Positions 33,260 to 43,571 of a stretch of 64,000 nucleotides of DNA are shown piece by piece. Numbering within the stretch: the stretch's first letter is position 1; each line of letters begins with the position of its first letter. The DNA comes from Rugamonas apoptosis (GTDB lineage Bacteria > Pseudomonadota > Gammaproteobacteria > Burkholderiales > Burkholderiaceae_D): NCBI RefSeq assembly GCF_014042355.1, contig NZ_JACEZU010000002.1, positions 1-64,000 on the forward strand, in the 5' to 3' direction. The translations under genes and the position numbers were made by a program. Below the pieces are notes generated by a model that did no database searches, was not told the origin of the DNA, and saw only the letters and a program-made list of their open reading frames with translations.

Positions 33260-35185
33260 TTATTTCCAGCCGCCGCGCAGTTCGCGCACTTGCTGATACA
33301 GGTATTCCGGCGTGGCCTCCAGCGGCGCCACCGGCTGGCCGACAGCCAGCGCCAGGCGCGAACGCAAGCCTTTGCGGAAGGTGCGTTCCAGCACCGGCTG
33401 GGCGCCCCGGCTCAATAAGTGGCCCCACAGGCCGCGCAGCGCCATGGGGATCACGGGTACCTGGGAGCGCGCCACGATCTTGGCGATGCCCCCCTTGAAT
33501 TCATTCATGTCGCCCGTGCTGGTCAGCTTCCCTTCCGGAAAAATACACACCAGGTCGCCCTCATGCAAAGCCTGGGCGATATCCACATAAGCCTTTTCCA
33601 TCAGCCACGGATCTTCCTTGGCCGGCGCGATGGGAATGGCGCGCGCCGTGCGGAAGATCCAGCCCAGCAGCGGCAGCTTGAAGATGCGGTGGTCCATCAC
33701 GAAGCGGATCGGGCGCGGACTGGCGGCGCCGATCACGATCGCGTCCACGTAGCTGACATGGTTACACACCAGCACCGCCGCCCCTTCGGCCGGAATGCGG
33801 TCGGCGTTAATGCACTTGACCCGGTGGACGGTGTGGATCAGCATCCAGGCCAGGAAGCGCATCAGGAATTCCGGCACCAGCGAGAAGATGTAGAGCGCCA
33901 CCAGCGCGTTCATCAGCGCCGTGGCCAGGAACAGCTCCGGTATCGTCAAGCCCTGCCCCAGCAGCACGATGGCCACGCCGGCCGCCGCCACCATGAACAG
34001 CGCGTTCAGGATGTTCATGCCGGCGATGGTGCGCGACAGGTGGCCCGGCTCGCAGCGCACCTGGATCAACGCGAACAGGGGCACGATGAAGAAGCCGCCG
34101 AACATGCCGATCATCAGCACGTCGGCCAGGATGCGCACCGTGCCGTGCAGCGCCAGCCAGTCGAACGCGCCCAGCCGCACGCCGCCCTGCTGCACCAGCG
34201 TGGCTGCCACCTGGCCGCCCGTGGCGGAGAAGCCCACGCTGGCCAGGTACAAATCGATGCCGAACAGGGTCAGGCCGATGGAACCGAACGGCACCAGCCC
34301 CAGCTCCACCTTGCGGCCCGACAGCCGTTCGCACAACAGCGAGCCGGCGCCCACGCCGAGCGAAAAAATGGTCAGCAGCAGCACGAACACGCCATGGTCG
34401 CCGTGCAGGTAATCCTTGGCGTACACGGGGAACTGGGCCAGCACCAGCGCGCCGTAGAACCAGAACCACGAGTTGCCCAGCATGGACAGGAACACCACCC
34501 GGTTCTTGCGCGAGAAGCCGATGTTGCGCACCGATTCCGTCAGCGCATTGAGGTTGATGCGCAGCGTGGGATCGGCCGCCGGCGTGTGCGGGATGCGGTA
34601 GCTGGCGATCAGGCCCAGCACGGCGGTGAGCACGGTGCCGGCGGCCGTCAACAGCAAGCCGGCCGGCTTTTGCATCACCAGCACCGCGCCCAGCACTTCG
34701 CCCAGCAGGATGCCGACGAAGGTGCCCATCTCCGTCACGCCATTGCCGCCGATGAGTTCTTCCGTCTTCAGGTGCTGCGGCAGGTAGGCATATTTGACGG
34801 GGCCGAACAGCGTGGAGTGGATGCCCATGCCCACCACGGCTGCGATCAGCAGCCACAGGATGTGCTGCATCCAGCCAATGGCGGCCACGCACATGATGCC
34901 CAGCTCCAGCCATTTGACGAAACGGGTCAGGCCCGATTTCTCGAACTTGTCGGCCATCTGTCCGGCCGTGGCCGACAACACCACATAGGGCAGGATGAAC
35001 AGGCCGGGGATCAGGTTGGTCAGCAGCGACGGCTTGAGCGTGGTCCAGCTCAAGGCATCATAGGTGAGGATCACCATCAGCGCCGTCTTGAACAGGTTGT
35101 CGTTGAACGCGCCCAGGAACTGGGTCCAGAAAAACGGGGCAAAGCGGCGCTGCGACAACAGGGAAAACTGGTTGGCTTGGCTCAT
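33260..35185 (-). CDS. LplT-PlsC fusion: lysophospholipid transporter with acyltransferase domain
   Basis: A 641-residue two-domain membrane protein. Residues 1 to ~420 are an MFS carrier of the LplT kind (FLGAFNDNLFKTALM near the start). The last ~200 residues form a PlsC-type acyltransferase with NHVSYVDA (NHx4D motif) and FPEGKLTSTG (acyl acceptor motif). Together they would flip lyso-phospholipids inward and re-acylate them at the inner membrane. Compared with Aas of related bacteria, the acyl-ACP synthetase domain is missing; the acyl donor must come from another enzyme. Standing alone on the minus strand, before the efflux operon. Confidence 0.9.
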   Translation of the reverse strand: MSQANQFSLLSQRRFAPFFWTQFLGAFNDNLFKTALMVILTYDALSWTTLKPSLLTNLIPGLFILPYVVLSATAGQMADKFEKSGLTRFVKWLELGIMCVAAIGWMQHILWLLIAAVVGMGIHSTLFGPVKYAYLPQHLKTEELIGGNGVTEMGTFVGILLGEVLGAVLVMQKPAGLLLTAAGTVLTAVLGLIASYRIPHTPAADPTLRINLNALTESVRNIGFSRKNRVVFLSMLGNSWFWFYGALVLAQFPVYAKDYLHGDHGVFVLLLTIFSLGVGAGSLLCERLSGRKVELGLVPFGSIGLTLFGIDLYLASVGFSATGGQVAATLVQQGGVRLGAFDWLALHGTVRILADVLMIGMFGGFFIVPLFALIQVRCEPGHLSRTIAGMNILNALFMVAAAGVAIVLLGQGLTIPELFLATALMNALVALYIFSLVPEFLMRFLAWMLIHTVHRVKCINADRIPAEGAAVLVCNHVSYVDAIVIGAASPRPIRFVMDHRIFKLPLLGWIFRTARAIPIAPAKEDPWLMEKAYVDIAQALHEGDLVCIFPEGKLTSTGDMNEFKGGIAKIVARSQVPVIPMALRGLWGHLLSRGAQPVLERTFRKGLRSRLALAVGQPVAPLEATPEYLYQQVRELRGGWK

Positions 35186-35460
35186 GTCCGGTCAGGATGG
35201 GTGGGGATGGGTAGAGAACATACAGCAGCGCGCGGCCGTCCGCAATGGCGGTGGGAGGATGATTGGGTGCCCGTCATGGCGCCCCTCTGGCGCCCGCACA
35301 TGGTCACAATTGCAAACAAGTAAAATAAGTTTCCTTAGGCAAAAATAACTATTGCATACATTGCAATGAGTCAGTAAAATTTCAGTTTCCGCACAGCAAC
35401 ACCGGCGCCGTTCGCGCCCTTTGCTCTTGCTGCCCGGCTCACTCATTAAGGAAAAAATCC

Positions 35461-35784
35461 GTACCAGGCTACGGCTACTCGTCCAAGCCAGCAGCCATCT
35501 ACGTCGCCGCGACCGGCACCCTGCCACTGAACGAGCAATTTTCGCTGTTCGGCAAACTGGGCGTGGCGTTCAACCACACGGAATTTAGAGTATGGGAGCC
35601 AGGCTTCAGCGGCAGCACCACCGAGAACCAGACCAGCCCAATGATCGGCATCGGCGCATCGTTCGCGCTGGACATGAAGATCAGCTTCGTCGCAGAATAC
35701 GAAAACTTCGGCAAAGTCGCAAAAGATGGTGGCGACAGCGTCAAGGCCGACATGCTGTCCGTGGGCGTGCGCTTCAAGTTCTAA
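35461..35784 (+). pseudogene. C-terminal remnant of an OmpA-like outer-membrane barrel
   Basis: The frame from about 35461 to the TAA at 35782-35784 reads beta-barrel strands (GYSSKPAAIYVAATGTL, FSLFGKLGVAFNHTEF, MIGIGASFALDMKISFVAEY) and ends in VGVRFKF, the aromatic end of OmpA-like barrels. The first half of the barrel and the signal peptide are gone: upstream the frame stays open but reads as non-barrel, Cys-rich text. No start codon with a site is present. A strong terminator follows, as for an intact gene. Confidence 0.75.
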
Positions 35785-35810
35785 TCACGCGTCAGGTTTG
35801 CCTGATCGCG

Positions 35811-35840
35811 AAGCCGGCCTCGCGCCGGCTTTTCTTTTTT
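35811..35840 (+). terminator. Rho-independent terminator after the OmpA-like remnant
   Basis: AAGCCGGC (35811-35818) pairs with GCCGGCTT (35824-35831) around five bases, followed by TTTCTTTTTT. It ends the barrel remnant's frame and lies 10 bp before the stop of the convergent AbrB gene, which it might also serve. Confidence 0.85.
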
Positions 35841-35849
35841 CAATATTCG

Positions 35850-36935
35850 CTAGCGCCGCGCCAGCCCCCGGATCAAGCGGAATAACGGGCCTATGGTGAG
35901 CACCAGCACCACCATGCGCGCCACATGAAACGCGGTGACAATGGGCACGCCCAGCCGCAAGGTCTTGGCTGTCAGCGCCATTTCCGCGATGCCGCCCGGC
36001 GAGGTGGCCAAAATCGCCGTGCCGGGATGGATGCCGGCGCCGCGCGCCAGCAGCAAGCCAAAACCGGCCGCCAGCGCCATCGCCAGCGCGTTGCAGGCGG
36101 CCACACTGGCCAGGAAACGGGGTGCCGCGCGCAGGAACGCGGGCGAGAAGCGGCAGCCCAGCGAGGCGCCGATGAACAACTGGCCGCCCCGGATCATCCA
36201 TTCGGGCAAGCGGCTCAGGTGGATGCCACCCGCCGTCAGCGCCATCGCCGCCAGCAGCGGGCCGATGACCCAGGCGTTGGGCATACCGGTGCGCTTGCAC
36301 AGCAGCGCCGCCGCGCTGGTCAGCGCCACCAGCAGCAGCAAGCCCCACATATGTACCTCGGCCGCGCCGGGCAGGTACACATCATCGCCCAGCGCCAGAC
36401 CATGGCTGCCCCACCAGCGCACCGTGAACGGAATCACGGCCACCACCAGCATCACGCGCAGGCTGTGCGCGGCAGCCACCCGCTCCACGCTGGCGCCATG
36501 CCGCTCCCCCTGCACCGCCATTTCGGACGCGCCACCGGCCGCCATGGCGAAAAACGCGGTGGTACGGTCAGTACGGGCCAGCTTGTGCAGCAAATAGCCG
36601 CTGCCCCAGCCCAGCGCCAGCGCGAAGGCCACAGCCAGCGCGATCAACGGCGCGTAGCGCGACAGGGCCAGCAGCACGGGCGCCGTGAAATACAGGCCCA
36701 GCGCCGTGCCGATGGCCCACTGCCCCGCCTCGCGCGCCCGCACGGGGGTGCGCAGGTCGCGCCCGGCCAGCCGCAGCGCGGCCGTGGCGAACAGCGGGCC
36801 TATCATCCACGGCAGCGGCGTATCGAGCCACAGGCACAGCGCCGCGCCAGCCAGCGACACCAGCAGCGCCGCCAGCCATGCCCTCACTTCTGTCCCGCCG
36901 CCATCGAACCAGACTAAGCTACCGGACCACTTCAT
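35850..36935 (-). CDS. AbrB-family membrane protein (putative permease)
   Basis: A 361-residue protein with about 10-11 membrane helices in two similar halves, each with a PLPWMIGPLFA or NAWVIGPLLAAM motif, and GGASEMA and SPGGIAEMAL motifs that typify the AbrB (formerly misnamed ammonia monooxygenase) family. Function is not established for most members; transport of small molecules is assumed. It precedes the ferric-type ABC genes' end by about 20 bp but may be its own unit. GGGAG lies about ten bases before the ATG. Confidence 0.85.
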   Translation of the reverse strand: MKWSGSLVWFDGGGTEVRAWLAALLVSLAGAALCLWLDTPLPWMIGPLFATAALRLAGRDLRTPVRAREAGQWAIGTALGLYFTAPVLLALSRYAPLIALAVAFALALGWGSGYLLHKLARTDRTTAFFAMAAGGASEMAVQGERHGASVERVAAAHSLRVMLVVAVIPFTVRWWGSHGLALGDDVYLPGAAEVHMWGLLLLVALTSAAALLCKRTGMPNAWVIGPLLAAMALTAGGIHLSRLPEWMIRGGQLFIGASLGCRFSPAFLRAAPRFLASVAACNALAMALAAGFGLLLARGAGIHPGTAILATSPGGIAEMALTAKTLRLGVPIVTAFHVARMVVLVLTIGPLFRLIRGLARR

Positions 36936-36957
36936 GCCGCGGGACTCCCTGCCATGT

Positions 36958-38031
<1,074 letters not shown>

Positions 38032-38063
38032 GATCAGGTCTCGTTTCATGGCTAGGTTCTATT

Positions 38064-39839
38064 TTAGTTATGCAGTTTGACGCCAAAGCGCAGTGCGACA
38101 CCCAGGCCGATGGCGACCAGGGAGATGTTAATGAAGGACAGGGCCGCCACCAGGTCGGTCGAACCGCCGGCCCACAGCGACACCAGCATGGCGCCGATCA
38201 CCTCGGTGCCGGGCGAGAGCAGATACACGCCGGTCGAGTATTCGCGCTCGAAGATCAGGAACACCATCAGCCAGGCGCCCAGCATGCCGTATTTGATCAG
38301 GGGCAGCGTCACGTCGCGCGTCACCTGGCCGCGGCGGGCGCCCACGGCGCGCGCCGCTTCTTCCAGTTCCGGGCCCACCTGCAGCAGCGCCGTCGAAATC
38401 AAACGCATGCCATATGCCAGCCACACCACGGAATAGGCCAGCCACAGGGCGAAGATGGTCGAGCGCAGTGAACGCAGTACGGGGATCGCATGTTCGCTCA
38501 GCCACAGGGCGGCGCCGTTGTCCATGCCTTTCAGGATGCCGTCCAGCCAGCTGGGCACGAACAGGAACACCCACAGGAACGACAGGCCCGCCAGCAGGCC
38601 GGGAATGGCGCGCGGCACCAGCACGCTGTAGTCGAGCAGGCGGGTGATGCCGTCCGGCTTGCGGTGCATGGCCAGCGCGATGCCGCTATAGCAGATCACG
38701 GCCAGGCCGCCACCCACCACGCCGATCAGGATGGTGTTGAGGATGCCGCGCATCAGCGACGGCTGCTCCAGGATTTCGCGGAAGTGGTCCAGCGTCAGCA
38801 CGTCGGCCAGGCGCACGCCCTCGCCCCAGTACTGCACGAACGAGCGCAGCACGATGCCCGAGATCGGCATCACGATGGTGAACAGCAGCCAGGCGGCGAT
38901 CAGCGCGAAGGCCAGCCATTTCCAGCGGCCCAGCGGCATGGACTTGGTGCGCGCGCCCTTGCCCTTGATCGACACGTATTTGTTGGCCGACTTGAGCAGC
39001 CAGCGTTGCAGCATCACCAGGGGCATGGTCACCATCACCAGGCACACGGCCACGGCGGCCATCAGGTGGTAGGACGGCGTGCCCAGTTTGTTGGTCAGCT
39101 TGTACAAATAGGTGGCCAGCACCAGGTGGCCTTCCGGGTCGCCCAGCACCAGCACCAGGCCGAACACTTCGAAGCCGAGGAAGAACACCAGCACGGCCGC
39201 ATAGGCCAGCGCCGGCATGATCATCGGCAGCGACACGTTGAGCATCACCTGCACCGGCGAGGCGCCGGCCACGCGGGCCGCTTCTTCCACGTCCGAACCC
39301 AGGCTTTTCAGGGCCGACGAGGCGTACAGGTAGACGTGCGGCACGTGGGTCAGGCCGGCGATCACCACGATGCTGGTGAACGAATAGATATTCCAGGGGA
39401 TGAAGCCCAGCAGGTCCTTGGCCCAGGTGGAGTAGAAGCCCACCGGCCCCATGGACACCACGTAGCCGAAGCCCATCACCATCGGCGACACGAAGATCGG
39501 CACCAGCAGCATGGGCGCGATCCAGCCACGGCCCGGCAGGTCGGTGCGGATCATCAGGAAGGCCAGCATGCCGCCCAGCGGCACGGCGATCACGGCCAGG
39601 CCGGTGGCCAGGATCAGGCCATTCTTGAACGCGACGATGAAATCAGGATCGTCGAAAATGAAGCGGTAAGCGTCCAGGCCCAGCTCCTTGGCCGGCATGA
39701 AGAACGGCGCCGACAGGAAGCTTTGGTAAAAAATCAGGAACAGCGGCAGGAAGATGGCGAGCGCGGTCAGCGCCACCACCACGCCGCGCGGCCAGTTCAG
39801 GCTGCGCCGGCCGGAGCCGGGAATAGTCATCGTTTGCAT
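38064..39839 (-). CDS. ABC transporter permease, fused two-domain, ferric iron type (FbpB-like)
   Basis: A 591-residue inner-membrane protein with twelve helices in two halves. Each half carries the EAA loop that docks to the ATPase: EEAARVAGASPVQVMLNVSL and EEAARAVGARRGQVTRDVTL. A single chain therefore forms the whole channel, as in FbpB-type transporters. It is 14 to 33 bp upstream of the ATPase gene and is separated from the binding protein by a 197-bp gap holding a strong hairpin. Confidence 0.88.
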   Translation of the reverse strand: MQTMTIPGSGRRSLNWPRGVVVALTALAIFLPLFLIFYQSFLSAPFFMPAKELGLDAYRFIFDDPDFIVAFKNGLILATGLAVIAVPLGGMLAFLMIRTDLPGRGWIAPMLLVPIFVSPMVMGFGYVVSMGPVGFYSTWAKDLLGFIPWNIYSFTSIVVIAGLTHVPHVYLYASSALKSLGSDVEEAARVAGASPVQVMLNVSLPMIMPALAYAAVLVFFLGFEVFGLVLVLGDPEGHLVLATYLYKLTNKLGTPSYHLMAAVAVCLVMVTMPLVMLQRWLLKSANKYVSIKGKGARTKSMPLGRWKWLAFALIAAWLLFTIVMPISGIVLRSFVQYWGEGVRLADVLTLDHFREILEQPSLMRGILNTILIGVVGGGLAVICYSGIALAMHRKPDGITRLLDYSVLVPRAIPGLLAGLSFLWVFLFVPSWLDGILKGMDNGAALWLSEHAIPVLRSLRSTIFALWLAYSVVWLAYGMRLISTALLQVGPELEEAARAVGARRGQVTRDVTLPLIKYGMLGAWLMVFLIFEREYSTGVYLLSPGTEVIGAMLVSLWAGGSTDLVAALSFINISLVAIGLGVALRFGVKLHN

Positions 39840-39904
39840 GTGAGGATACCTTCAAGCGCGGCGCGTGCTGGCGCCGTCGCGAGTTTGAACGGAGGAGTGA
39901 TGCT

Positions 39905-39926
39905 GCCGCCGGCACGCGCCGGCGGC
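39905..39926. terminator. Intercistronic hairpin between binding protein and permease genes
   Basis: GCCGCCGGC (39905-39913) and GCCGGCGGC (39918-39926) are perfect 9-bp arms around ACGC, without a T-run. Such stems after a binding-protein gene usually stabilise its mRNA or partly terminate, giving more binding protein than permease. Confidence 0.6.
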
Positions 39927-40036
39927 GGACCGCTGGAGGTTGCTTCAAAATGACCGTGGCGAGGCGTGGCGACGAAGACAGTGCACCTGCACGGCGAAGC
40001 GCCACAACGACGCCACGGGCTTTTTGAAGCGGCCTC

Positions 40037-41140
40037 TTACTTCTTGCCGGCCGATTCTTTCCACTGCTTCAGGAAGGCCATGCGCTTGGCCGGGCCGAGG
40101 AATTGCAGCACGATGGGGTGCACCGGCACCGGCTTGACGTTGTCCTTGCCGATCTGCTTGATCAGGTCAGCGGAAGTGGTTTCGCCCGTGACGTCGGCGC
40201 GGATCGCGTACAGGCGCGAGTCGTTGGCGATGATGGTCTGGCCGCGGTGCGACAGCATGTAGTCCAGCCACAGCTTGGCGGCGTTGACGTTCTTGGCGCC
40301 CTTGTTGATGAACAGCACGCGCGACAGGATCAGCGTGTAATCCTTGGGCAGCATCACGCCGATCGACGGGTCCGCCTTGGCACGCACCAGCGCGTAGGAA
40401 CCGAGCACGTTGTAGCCGATCAGGTTCTCACCCGACGAGATGCGCTCCATCATGGTGCCGGTGGACGATTGCACCCGTACCTTGGCCACGCCGAACGCGT
40501 TTTCCAGCTCGGGGAACTTGGTGCCCAGCTCGCGCGCATCCTGCGTCATGAACATGAAACCGACGCCCGATTTCTCGATGTCGTAGGTGGTGACCTTGTC
40601 CTTGAACTTGGGCTGCTGGATCAGTTTGGCGAAGTCGGCGTGATTCTGCGGCACTTCCTTGGCGTCCACCAGGCGCTTGTTGTAGACAATGGCGGCCGGC
40701 TCGAACGTGGTGCCGTAGGCCTGGTCGTCCCACACGGCCCAGCCGGGGATCTTGGACACTTCCACCGATTTGTACTTGAGCGCGTAGCCGTCCGAGGCCA
40801 GGCGCATCTGCAAGTCCATGGCCGAGGACCACATCACATCGGCCGTGTTGCCGCCGGCCGCCACTTCGGAGATGAAGCGGTTGTACACCTCGGTCGAATT
40901 CATGTCGTTGTATTCGATGGTGATGCCGGGGTAGAGCGTGTTGAAGTCCTTGATCAGCGGCTGGGTGGCCTTGCTGTCGGTGGCGCCGTAGATCACCAGC
41001 TTGCCTTCCTTCTTGGCGCCGTCCACGAGTTTCTGGTAGTCGGCCGGGTAGCCGGTCGGCACCTGGGCCAGGGCGGCCGTGGCGAATGCGGTGGCCAAGG
41101 TGGTGGCCACTGCGGCGGCCAAAGTGGTTTTCAACATCAT
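40037..41140 (-). CDS. ABC transporter substrate-binding protein, ferric/AfuA-like
   Basis: A 367-residue periplasmic binding protein with a signal peptide ending ATAALAQVP. The mature part starts PTGYPADYQKLVDGAKKEGK and contains LVIYGATDSKATQPLIKDFN, as in AfuA/FbpA-like type-II binding proteins. GGAGA precedes the ATG at 41140. No iron-binding residue pair can be assigned safely; phosphosugars are an alternative cargo for AfuA-like members. First gene of the transporter. Confidence 0.85.
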   Translation of the reverse strand: MMLKTTLAAAVATTLATAFATAALAQVPTGYPADYQKLVDGAKKEGKLVIYGATDSKATQPLIKDFNTLYPGITIEYNDMNSTEVYNRFISEVAAGGNTADVMWSSAMDLQMRLASDGYALKYKSVEVSKIPGWAVWDDQAYGTTFEPAAIVYNKRLVDAKEVPQNHADFAKLIQQPKFKDKVTTYDIEKSGVGFMFMTQDARELGTKFPELENAFGVAKVRVQSSTGTMMERISSGENLIGYNVLGSYALVRAKADPSIGVMLPKDYTLILSRVLFINKGAKNVNAAKLWLDYMLSHRGQTIIANDSRLYAIRADVTGETTSADLIKQIGKDNVKPVPVHPIVLQFLGPAKRMAFLKQWKESAGKK

Positions 41141-41213
41141 GTTTGTCTCCATCGGTTATGTACGGCTATATTTTTTGTATTGCGTTACTGCCTTACTGCT
41201 TTACCGCTGTCGG

Positions 41214-42176
41214 CTAGCGCACCAGACCCAGTTCGCTGGCGCGCTTGCCATAATCCTCGACCGCCTTCCTGACATAGGCCGTCAGCGCCGGCCCCGTCAG
41301 ACTGAACGGATACAGGCCGTAGCTGGCGCGGATCTGCGCGAACCGCGGGCTGGCCAGCACCCGGTCGAAATCGCTCACCCACTTGCGATAATCGGCCTCC
41401 GGCACCTGCGGCCCCATCCACACGCCGCGGATCACGGGCCACACCACGTCATACCCCTGCTCGCGCGCCGTCGGTATCGCGGCCAGCACGCCCGGCAAAC
41501 GCTGCTCGGACAGCACGGCCAGCACCCGGGTGCTGCCGCCGGCCGAATACAGTGTCGCTTCCGACGCATCGCCCGACACCACCTGCACAAAGCCCGCATG
41601 CAGCGCCGTGAAGGCTTCACCGCCGCCCTCCAGCGCCACGAAGCGCAGCACTTTCGGATCGAGGCCGGCCGCCTTTACCACCAGCGCGATCTTCAACCAA
41701 TCCTGGCTGCCGATGGTACCGCTCACGCCAACCAGCACCTGCTCCGGGTGGCGCTTGAACGCCGTCACCAGCTCGCCCAGCGTGTGGTAGGGCGAATCGG
41801 CGCGCACCGCGATCATGCCGTAGTCCGCGCCCAGTGCCGCCACCCAGCGCACATCGTCCGCCTTGGCCTTGCCGAACTTGCCTTGCGCCAGATTGAGCAG
41901 CGAACCGCCCGAAAAGGCCACCAGCGTGTCCGGCTCCGCGCGCCGCTGCGATACCAGCGCATGCCAGGCCACGGCGCCGATGCCACCGGGCAGGTAGCTG
42001 ATCCGCATCGGCGCGCCGCCCTGCTCCGGCAAGGTCTGCAAGCCCTTTTGCGCCAGCTTGCAGGTCAGGTCCATCGCGCCGCCCGGCTTGGAGGGCACGA
42101 TGCATTCCTTGCCCGCCGCCTGCGCCGCCGTGCCGGCCATCAGGACGGCCAGCCATGCCAGCAATATTTTTTTCAT
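41214..42176 (-). CDS. TctC/Bug-family tricarboxylate receptor protein
   Basis: A 320-residue periplasmic receptor with a signal peptide ending TAAQAAGK and the Bug-family opening IVPSKPGGAMDLTCKL. The Bug fold binds carboxylates by two water-bridged loops and normally serves TctAB membrane subunits, which are absent here. It lies between the ABC binding protein and a porin on the minus strand, beside a TctD/TctE pair. It may work with an unlinked TctAB or as a sensor for TctE. Confidence 0.85.
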   Translation of the reverse strand: MKKILLAWLAVLMAGTAAQAAGKECIVPSKPGGAMDLTCKLAQKGLQTLPEQGGAPMRISYLPGGIGAVAWHALVSQRRAEPDTLVAFSGGSLLNLAQGKFGKAKADDVRWVAALGADYGMIAVRADSPYHTLGELVTAFKRHPEQVLVGVSGTIGSQDWLKIALVVKAAGLDPKVLRFVALEGGGEAFTALHAGFVQVVSGDASEATLYSAGGSTRVLAVLSEQRLPGVLAAIPTAREQGYDVVWPVIRGVWMGPQVPEADYRKWVSDFDRVLASPRFAQIRASYGLYPFSLTGPALTAYVRKAVEDYGKRASELGLVR

Positions 42177-42220
42177 CGATGTAGAGAGTGTAGGTCGCGC
42201 CAGCTTTCAAAGCGCTTTCA

Positions 42221-42260
42221 GCGTCCGGGCTGATTTGAAAATAAATGCCAGCCCGGACGC
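42221..42260. terminator. Hairpin between porin and TctC-like gene
   Basis: GCGTCCGGGCTG (42221-42232) and CAGCCCGGACGC (42249-42260) form a perfect 12-bp stem with a 16-base AT-rich loop, 18 bp past the porin stop. No T-run follows. It may end or stabilise porin mRNA. Confidence 0.6.
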
Positions 42261-42277
42261 GCCCTGATCGCAGCCGA

Positions 42278-43342
42278 TCAGAAGCGGTGCTGCATGCCCG
42301 TCATGAAGCCGCGCTGGGTGTCGGCGAAGCCGGCGTCGTCACGCGACAGGCCGGTCAGCTGGCCGTTCTTGGCCTTGGCGTAGGCGGCCGCCACATACAG
42401 GTCGGTGCGCTTGGAGAGCGCATAGCGGTAGCGCGCCACATACAGGGTCGGATCGGCGTCCTTGCCGGCGGCCACGTTCTTGACGTTGACGTGGTAGATC
42501 GCGCCCGTCAGCGTGGTCACGGCGTCGGTCTTGTAGTTGATGCCGCCCCAGTAGGTGGTGGCGTCCACGTCGGCCGTCAGCGCCTTGCCCGCCACCAGCT
42601 TGTAGTCGCGCACCACGCCCACCACTTTCATGGGGCCGTTCTCGTAACTGGCGCCCAGGTGCCAGACCGTGTTCTTGTCGCGGTTGCCGGTGGCAGCCAC
42701 CAGGTTGCCGTTGACGCGCTCCCAGGTCGCCAACAGGTTCACCGGACCGGCGCCGTAGGTGACGGCGGTGGCGAACTTGGCGCTGTCGCTGGCGCCCGTG
42801 CTTTGCTCGCCCGCGCCATAGGAGGCGCCGAACTTGAAGTCGCCGGCCGTGACCGAATACTTGATCAGGTTATCGAAGGCGGTGGTGAAACCGTACTTGC
42901 TGGGGCCGGTGGCCGGACCGGAGGTGGCCCACGAATACAAGGGTGCGAAGCCCATCGGATCGAACGGCAGCACGAAGTCGTACACGCTGGTGAACGAGCG
43001 GCCCAGCACCACGCGGCCGAAGTTGCCTTCCAGGCCCACGTTGGCCTGGCGCTTGAACAGCACGCCGTCCTGGGCGCCGGTATCCATCAGGATGCCGCCT
43101 TCCAGGTTGAACACGGCTTTCAGGCCGCCGCCCAGGTCTTCCGTGCCGCGCAGGCCCCAGCGCGAAGTGTTCATGCCGCCCGAGGTCACGCGGGTCATCG
43201 CGCCGCCGCCCGCCTTGGCGTCGCTGGCGTAATCCACACCCATGTCCAGCAAACCATACACCTGCACGTTCGATTGCGCGTGTGCGCCGCCGGCGGCGCC
43301 CAACAAGGCCAGGATGGCGAGGGACAAAGAGGATTTTTTCAT
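42278..43342 (-). CDS. Gram-negative trimeric porin
   Basis: A 354-residue outer-membrane porin of the betaproteobacterial OmpC-like type. Signal peptide ending GGAHAQ, then SNVQVYGLLDMGVDYASDA, the typical SSVTLYGxxDxGxxY opening, RWGLRGTEDLGGGLKAVFNLEGG, and the C-terminal MTGMQHRF ending in Phe. GGAGA precedes the ATG at 43342. It is divergent from tctD; control of the porin by TctD is likely since TctD systems regulate such porins and receptors. Confidence 0.92.
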   Translation of the reverse strand: MKKSSLSLAILALLGAAGGAHAQSNVQVYGLLDMGVDYASDAKAGGGAMTRVTSGGMNTSRWGLRGTEDLGGGLKAVFNLEGGILMDTGAQDGVLFKRQANVGLEGNFGRVVLGRSFTSVYDFVLPFDPMGFAPLYSWATSGPATGPSKYGFTTAFDNLIKYSVTAGDFKFGASYGAGEQSTGASDSAKFATAVTYGAGPVNLLATWERVNGNLVAATGNRDKNTVWHLGASYENGPMKVVGVVRDYKLVAGKALTADVDATTYWGGINYKTDAVTTLTGAIYHVNVKNVAAGKDADPTLYVARYRYALSKRTDLYVAAAYAKAKNGQLTGLSRDDAGFADTQRGFMTGMQHRF

Positions 43343-43571
43343 ATGCGTCTCCGGAAAATGTAGTTTTGAGATTGTTATCAATGAAGCACCTGATCGGAAA
43401 TCAGGCTTCCACTATAAAATTCGCTTCCTTTCATTTGCCTTTCAGTCCAGACAGGTAGGGGTTCCCCTGTCTCCCATGCACCACAAAGCGCCACCGCCGC
43501 CACCCGAACCGGCCACCGGGGCTATCATGCAGGTCTGACACTGAACTTTTTTGACTGGATTGGCAAGATTT

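Noticed and set aside
33419..35323. Long plus-strand open frame opposite the LplT-PlsC gene
   Set aside because: His/Gln/Arg-rich antisense shadow without a family signature.
43442..43550. Pro-rich small ORFs in the porin/tctD gap
   Set aside because: Short, no start signals; the stretch is best explained as a divergent promoter region.
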